A stretch of DNA of 64,000 nt from Aeromonas hydrophila subsp. hydrophila ATCC 7966 (lineage in GTDB: Bacteria; Pseudomonadota; Gammaproteobacteria; Enterobacterales; Aeromonadaceae): positions 21,001-85,000 of the forward strand of contig NC_008570.1 of NCBI RefSeq assembly GCF_000014805.1, in the 5' to 3' direction. The position numbers were made by a program, and so were the translations under genes. The notes beneath the pieces are model-generated. The model had not been told where the DNA came from. It searched no databases and was given only the letters and a program-made list of their open reading frames with translations. Below are positions 60,312-64,000 of this stretch, piece by piece (position 1 is the stretch's first letter; each line of letters starts with the position of its first letter).

Positions 60312-62147
60312 ATGTCCAAGAAATTATTGGCGGCTGCCCTGTTGCCAACGGCGGCCTTCGCCCAGACCACCATCCCCGTCAATCCTACCCTGGTCATCAC
60401 CGCCAATCGGGTGGAGCAACCCATCAGCTCGGTACTGGCTCCCGTTGTGGTGATCGATCGCGCCGAGATCGAATCCCGTCAGGTGCAGAGCCTGCCAGCG
60501 TTGCTGAAGACGCTGCCCGGCGTGCAGATCACTACCCTGGGTGGCCGAGGCCACATGAGCAGCCTGTTCATCCGTGGTACCAACTCCAACCATTCACTGG
60601 TGCTGATGAATGGGCGCCCCATCGCGGCCATGGTGGCTGGCACGCCGGATCTCAGCCAGATCCCGCTCGGTAATATCGAACGCATCGAGTACATCCGTGG
60701 CCCGCGGGCGGCCGTGTATGGCTCGGACGCCATCGGCGGCGTCATCAATCTGATCACCAAGACATCCGCCAAGAATGGCAGCGAGACCCACCTGAAAGGC
60801 GGTGTGGGCAGCAATGGTTACGGCCAGGGCCAGCTGCGTACCGTGCAGGCTCTGGGCCAGCAGACCGACATGAATATGATGATCGGCTACGAGCGCACCG
60901 ATGGGTTCGACGTGGTGGCCAATGCCCAGCAGCCGGATCGGGATGGCTTTGACAGCTTGAACGGCCAGTTCGGACTGAGTCATGCTTTCAACGACGCATG
61001 GAGTGCCGACTTCAACGCCCAGGGCTATGACAACCAGACCGAAATGGATGATGCGTATCAGTCGGCCGATCAGAGCCGGGTGCAGGCGTTCCAGTACGAT
61101 GGCGGTCTCAAGTATCAGAGTGGCGCGCTGAGCAGCCGGCTGGAGGCCAGCTACGGTGAGAACAAGCTGAAGAGCTGGCTGGAGAGCAAAGGGGAGTCCA
61201 GTGCGGAGCCCATCCACACCGGGCTGACCCGCTTCTCCTGGATCAACAGCTGGAGTGGTGTCGAGGGGCTAAACCTGACCGGTGGTGCCGACTGGCAGCA
61301 GGAGCAGCTGAAATCCGATACACGCAGCTATGGTCAGGCATTCAATGCCCCGGATCGCGACAACACGGGTCTGTTCGTGGTGGGCAGCTACCGCTGGCAG
61401 GCCCTGCTGTGGGAACTCTCTGGTCGTACCGATGACAACAAGCAATATGGCCGCCACAACACCTGGTCCGCTGCCAGCGGGCTGGATCTCGATGACAACC
61501 ATAATGTGCGTCTGAGCTATGGCACTGCCTTCAAGGCACCGACCTTCCTCGATCTCTACTATCCGGGTTATGAGAACCCCGCGCTGAAACCGGAAGAGAG
61601 CAAGAACCTGGAGCTGGGCTTCAGCGGCCGCTACACCGGTTGGGATTGGTCGTTGAACCTCTACCGCAACCAGATCCAGAATCTGATTGCCTGCCAAAGC
61701 GCGTCCTCAACCTGCCGACCGGACAACACCGACGCCGAGATCCGCGGTGTGGAAGTGGCGCTCGGTCTGGAAACCGGACCACTGCGGCACGACCTGAGCT
61801 TTGACTACACCCGGGCCGAAGACAAGAACGATGGGGATCAGCAACTGCTGCGTCGTGCCAAGCAGAAGGCCAGCTGGCTGACTCAGGTGCAACTGGGCCC
61901 GGTCGATCTCTCTACCGAACTGCTTTATGTCGGCAAACGGGATGACAAGAACTTCAGCAGCTTCCCGGCGGAGCGGGTTGAGCTGGGTTCCTACACCCTG
62001 ATCAACTTGGGGGCGAGCTATGGGGTGACGCCTCAGTTCACGCTGGGTGGCCGCATCGACAACCTGTTTGATCGTGATTACGCCCCGGCCTATGGCTATG
62101 CGTCGGCAGGTACCGAGTTCAAGCTGACGGCGGACTACCGTCTCTGA
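60312..62147 (+). CDS. btuB: TonB-dependent vitamin B12 outer-membrane receptor
   Basis: A 611-residue outer-membrane transporter. The signal peptide is MSKKLLAAALLPTAAFA. The TonB box is in NPTLVITANR. A plug domain follows with LPGVQITTLGGRGHMSSLFIRGTNSNHSLVLMNGRPI and ERIEYIRGPRAAVYGSDAIGGVINLIT. A 22-strand barrel follows, ending with the terminal aromatic pattern FKLTADYRL rather than F, as in E. coli BtuB-like proteins. AAGGATC precedes the ATG at 60312. It is preceded by a cobalamin riboswitch and followed by murI, as in E. coli (btuB-murI-rrn). It imports cobalamins with energy from TonB-ExbBD. Confidence 0.95.
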   Translation: MSKKLLAAALLPTAAFAQTTIPVNPTLVITANRVEQPISSVLAPVVVIDRAEIESRQVQSLPALLKTLPGVQITTLGGRGHMSSLFIRGTNSNHSLVLMNGRPIAAMVAGTPDLSQIPLGNIERIEYIRGPRAAVYGSDAIGGVINLITKTSAKNGSETHLKGGVGSNGYGQGQLRTVQALGQQTDMNMMIGYERTDGFDVVANAQQPDRDGFDSLNGQFGLSHAFNDAWSADFNAQGYDNQTEMDDAYQSADQSRVQAFQYDGGLKYQSGALSSRLEASYGENKLKSWLESKGESSAEPIHTGLTRFSWINSWSGVEGLNLTGGADWQQEQLKSDTRSYGQAFNAPDRDNTGLFVVGSYRWQALLWELSGRTDDNKQYGRHNTWSAASGLDLDDNHNVRLSYGTAFKAPTFLDLYYPGYENPALKPEESKNLELGFSGRYTGWDWSLNLYRNQIQNLIACQSASSTCRPDNTDAEIRGVEVALGLETGPLRHDLSFDYTRAEDKNDGDQQLLRRAKQKASWLTQVQLGPVDLSTELLYVGKRDDKNFSSFPAERVELGSYTLINLGASYGVTPQFTLGGRIDNLFDRDYAPAYGYASAGTEFKLTADYRL

Positions 62148-62183
62148 GCGGCAACGCTGCCTATATAAGAGAAGATAAAAAGC

Positions 62184-62211
62184 GAGGCCCCGCCATTGGT
62201 GGGGCCTTTTC
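62184..62211 (+). terminator. Rho-independent terminator after btuB
   Basis: AGGCCCC/GGGGCCT stem with a 9-base loop followed by TTTTC, 37 bases past the btuB stop and before murI. Confidence 0.8.
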
Positions 62212-62264
62212 TATTGGCGGTCGGCGGGAGTATGATCGCCGACTTGCAGCAAAGGGGAGCTCAA

Positions 62265-63059
62265 GTGGCCAATATTCTCGTGTTCGACTCCGGTATGGGT
62301 GGCCTGACCATCTACCGCGAGATCCGCCGCGCATTGCCGGCACACAACTACTTCTATTGTTTTGATAATGCCAACTTCCCCTATGGTGAGCTGAGCGAGG
62401 CCGCCCTCACCGAAGTCTGCACCAGGTTGGTCAGCCACATGGTGGTCGAGCATGATATCGATCTGGTGGTGATTGCCTGCAACACGGCCAGCACCATCGC
62501 TCTGCCGTCCCTGCGTGCTGCCATGACAGTACCGGTCGTTGGCGTGGTACCCGCCATCAAGCCCGCAGCCGCGCTTACCCGTAATGGTTGCATCGGCTTG
62601 CTGGCAACCCCGGGTACCGTCAGCCGTGAATATACCCACGAGCTCATCGCCCAGTTTGCGCCGGGCAAGCGGGTCTTGCTCAAGGGGGCGACCGAGCTGG
62701 TCGTCGAGGCCGAGCACAAGCTGGCGGGTCTGCCGGTCAATATGGCGCTGTTGCGGGAAGTATTGGCAGACTGGCTGGAAGGGGAAGAGCATCCGGATAC
62801 CCTGGTGCTGGGCTGTACCCATTTCCCCTTGCTGGATGAAGAGATACGGCAGCTGATGCCTGCGTGCCAGCTGGTGGATTCCGGCAGTGCGGTCGCCAAG
62901 CGGGTGGCTCACCTGCTGGCCGGTTTGGTAACGACACCGACACGGCTGGAAGATGTCGGGGGTAAGGCCTATTGCACCCGGCTGGATGCCCAGACCCAGA
63001 AACTGACAGCCCCCTTGCAAGCTTGGGGGCTGTCATCACTCGAAGAGGTCAGGTTCTAA
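62265..63059 (+). CDS. murI: Glutamate racemase
   Basis: A 264-residue enzyme making D-glutamate for peptidoglycan. The first catalytic Cys is in VVIACNTASTIALPSLR and the second in VLGCTHFPLLDEEI. The substrate-binding DSGMGGLTIYREIR and FPYGE are at the N-terminus. Acid/base Asp is in the first DSG. The GTG at 62265 has GGGGAG six bases upstream and gives the family-typical N-terminus MANILVFDSG, so it is preferred over an in-frame ATG at 62232 (11 residues longer). It lies between btuB and the RRM gene, as in the btuB-murI-rRNA order of enterics. Confidence 0.93.
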   Translation: MANILVFDSGMGGLTIYREIRRALPAHNYFYCFDNANFPYGELSEAALTEVCTRLVSHMVVEHDIDLVVIACNTASTIALPSLRAAMTVPVVGVVPAIKPAAALTRNGCIGLLATPGTVSREYTHELIAQFAPGKRVLLKGATELVVEAEHKLAGLPVNMALLREVLADWLEGEEHPDTLVLGCTHFPLLDEEIRQLMPACQLVDSGSAVAKRVAHLLAGLVTTPTRLEDVGGKAYCTRLDAQTQKLTAPLQAWGLSSLEEVRF

Positions 63060-63077
63060 CGGATTGCCTGCCAGCGG

Positions 63078-63569
63078 TCAGGCATCCACTTCACTGCCTT
63101 CTCGCTCATCTTTGTCCCGCTTGTCGTTGGCTTCACGTACTTTAAGGGTACGCTGTTGATACTCCTTGTCGTTGAGTGCGGCGATCGCCTTGGCGGCATC
63201 AGCAGCGGGCATCTCCACGAAACCGAATCCTCTGCGCTTGCCGGTGGCCTTGTCCTTCATCAGACGGACCGAGATCACCTGGCCCTGCTCGGCAAACAAT
63301 TCGCGCACGGCTATCTCATTGGCACGGTATGGCAGATTGCCTACATATAAGGTGCAGGTCTCCTGACTGGAGGCCAGTTCAGCCACACCCGCCGGTGCAC
63401 GGTTCAGGAACAGCGGTACCACGAAACCGCCGATGGCCAAGCCCACAGCAAAAATCACTTCGGCTTTCAAAGAAAATTGCAGGGCCTGGGCAACCAGATA
63501 ACCAACCAGCGCCAACACCAGAGCAAGGATGGCCGCCTGCACATAAACGGGAAACTTGGATAAATTCAT
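63078..63569 (-). CDS. Membrane-anchored RRM-type RNA-binding protein
   Basis: A 163-residue protein. The N-terminus has two predicted TM helices (about residues 8-30, VYVQAAILALVLALVGYLVAQAL, and 36-55, AEVIFAVGLAIGGFVVPLFL). An RNA-recognition motif follows at about residues 72-145, with RNP2 CTLYVGNLPY and RNP1 KRRGFGFVEM. The tail is charged and acidic/basic (REANDKRDKDEREGSEVDA). Stand-alone bacterial RRM proteins are common; the membrane anchor is less usual and should place the RRM at the inner face of the membrane. It is convergent with murI (18-bp gap). Function and RNA targets are unknown. Confidence 0.85.
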   Translation of the reverse strand: MNLSKFPVYVQAAILALVLALVGYLVAQALQFSLKAEVIFAVGLAIGGFVVPLFLNRAPAGVAELASSQETCTLYVGNLPYRANEIAVRELFAEQGQVISVRLMKDKATGKRRGFGFVEMPAADAAKAIAALNDKEYQQRTLKVREANDKRDKDEREGSEVDA

Positions 63570-63622
63570 CTTTAAAGACCTTTTGTAAATGAAAGCAAAA
63601 AAGGTGCAACACTCTATTCACC

Positions 63623-63661
63623 TCCATGGTAACCAGCTTTCCAGCCGGGCGCTACCATGGA
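63623..63661. repeat. 9-bp inverted repeat upstream of the RRM gene
   Basis: TCCATGGTA (63623-63631) and TACCATGGA (63653-63661) are separated by 21 bases, 54-92 bases upstream of the RRM gene start. Either an operator or a 5'-UTR stem-loop. The remaining DNA from 63662 to 63839 shows no gene. Confidence 0.5.
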
Positions 63662-63839
63662 CCACTTGGGACATATTATCCGTTCCAGTATGGCATCCCT
63701 TGAGAGGGGAAGATCCACCTAAATGATGATAAAACCGGTCTGAAATCATCGGTTTGTGGATAACATTGTATATATACACTGAGTAAGCTGTTTCTAATTG
63801 GATAATTTGAAGTTTCCGTGACTTTCTTCAAAAAAAGCC

Positions 63840-63867
63840 TTGTCATCGCGGCGCGGCTCCCTATAAT
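63840..63867 (+). promoter_or_regulatory. rRNA-type promoter P1
   Basis: TTGTCA (63840-63845), 16-bp spacer, TATAAT (63862-63867), with GC-rich discriminator GCGCCTC. A-rich sequence just upstream (TTCAAAAAAAG) looks like an UP element. It reads toward the window end, where an rRNA operon is expected after murI. Confidence 0.7.
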
Positions 63868-63955
63868 GCGCCTCTACCAGCACGGCGGAACACGCCAACC
63901 TGATGAGCCAGCTTCCTTGCGAAGTGGGCGCCGAAAGAAAAGCGAAAACAATCGC

Positions 63956-63983
63956 TTGACTTTCGAAGTGAGAAGCGTAATAT
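63956..63983 (+). promoter_or_regulatory. rRNA-type promoter P2
   Basis: TTGACT (63956-63961), 16-bp spacer, TAATAT (63978-63983), with GCGCCTCC discriminator. The A-rich AAGAAAAGCGAAAAC just upstream fits an UP element. Together with P1, 116 bp apart, it resembles the tandem promoters of rRNA operons. Confidence 0.75.
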
Positions 63984-64000
63984 GCGCCTCCTCAACGCGA

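Overview
The window looks like chromosomal DNA of a gammaproteobacterium close to Aeromonas. This is inferred from GC-rich coding sequence, conserved gammaproteobacterial gene orders and the protein families present; no search was run. The gene orders are: the argX-hisR-leuT-proM-type tRNA operon (Arg-CCG, His-GTG, Leu-CAG, Pro-TGG); gmk-rpoZ-spoT-trmH; yigL next to pldB; and btuB-murI followed by rRNA-type promoters at the right edge. No insertion sequence, integrase, prophage or CRISPR array was seen. Accessory character is concentrated in the pilus region (about 40.6-52.0 kb), where base composition becomes locally AT-rich.

Layout. 1-8.0 kb: the N-terminal part of glutathione reductase (cut by the window edge), a PAS-containing sensor histidine kinase, and a tetR-adaptor-RND efflux operon with a palindromic operator candidate. 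8.2-8.7 kb: the four-tRNA operon with a stable-RNA-type promoter and a terminator. 8.9-17.5 kb: a ricin-B-like lipoprotein, then a phosphoglycerate uptake locus (pgtP divergent from pgtCBA) with a C-domain-less pyruvate kinase downstream of pgtP. 17.5-24.4 kb: yigL, pldB, a catB-like acetyltransferase, trmH, spoT, rpoZ and gmk, all on the minus strand. 24.6-31.2 kb: opsX/kdkA for the LPS inner core, a degenerate GGDEF protein, two EamA exporters and a LysR regulator. 31.1-40.6 kb: a second-type trpS with a clear attenuation leader, a Usp protein, an orphan terminator that may mark a small RNA, fabV, a TPR-GGDEF cyclase, ferritin, a flavoprotein, an Fsr-like exporter and leuE.

40.6-52.0 kb: a complete E. 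coli common pilus (ecpABCDE) type operon. Instead of ecpR it has a divergent BvgA/BvgS (EvgAS)-type phosphorelay and a small pilin-like secreted protein on the far side. 52.2-56.1 kb: the ypdA-ypdB pyruvate-sensing pair directly beside its expected target yhjX, with two truncated tandem copies of the ypdB 5' end between ypdA and ypdB. 56.1-64 kb: purEK, an SbtA/SbtB-like bicarbonate transporter pair divergent from an NhaR-like regulator, a cobalamin riboswitch with btuB, murI, a membrane-anchored RRM protein, and tandem rRNA-type promoters reading out of the window.

The least expected items are: (1) a ribosome-mediated attenuator with tandem Trp codons in front of trpS; (2) chained mini-ORFs, each ending inside the next ypdB-like start; (3) a 40-codon TrmH-like leader overlapping trmH; (4) pairing of PEP/phosphoglycerate uptake with a trimmed pyruvate kinase; (5) a BvgAS-type system beside an ECP pilus.
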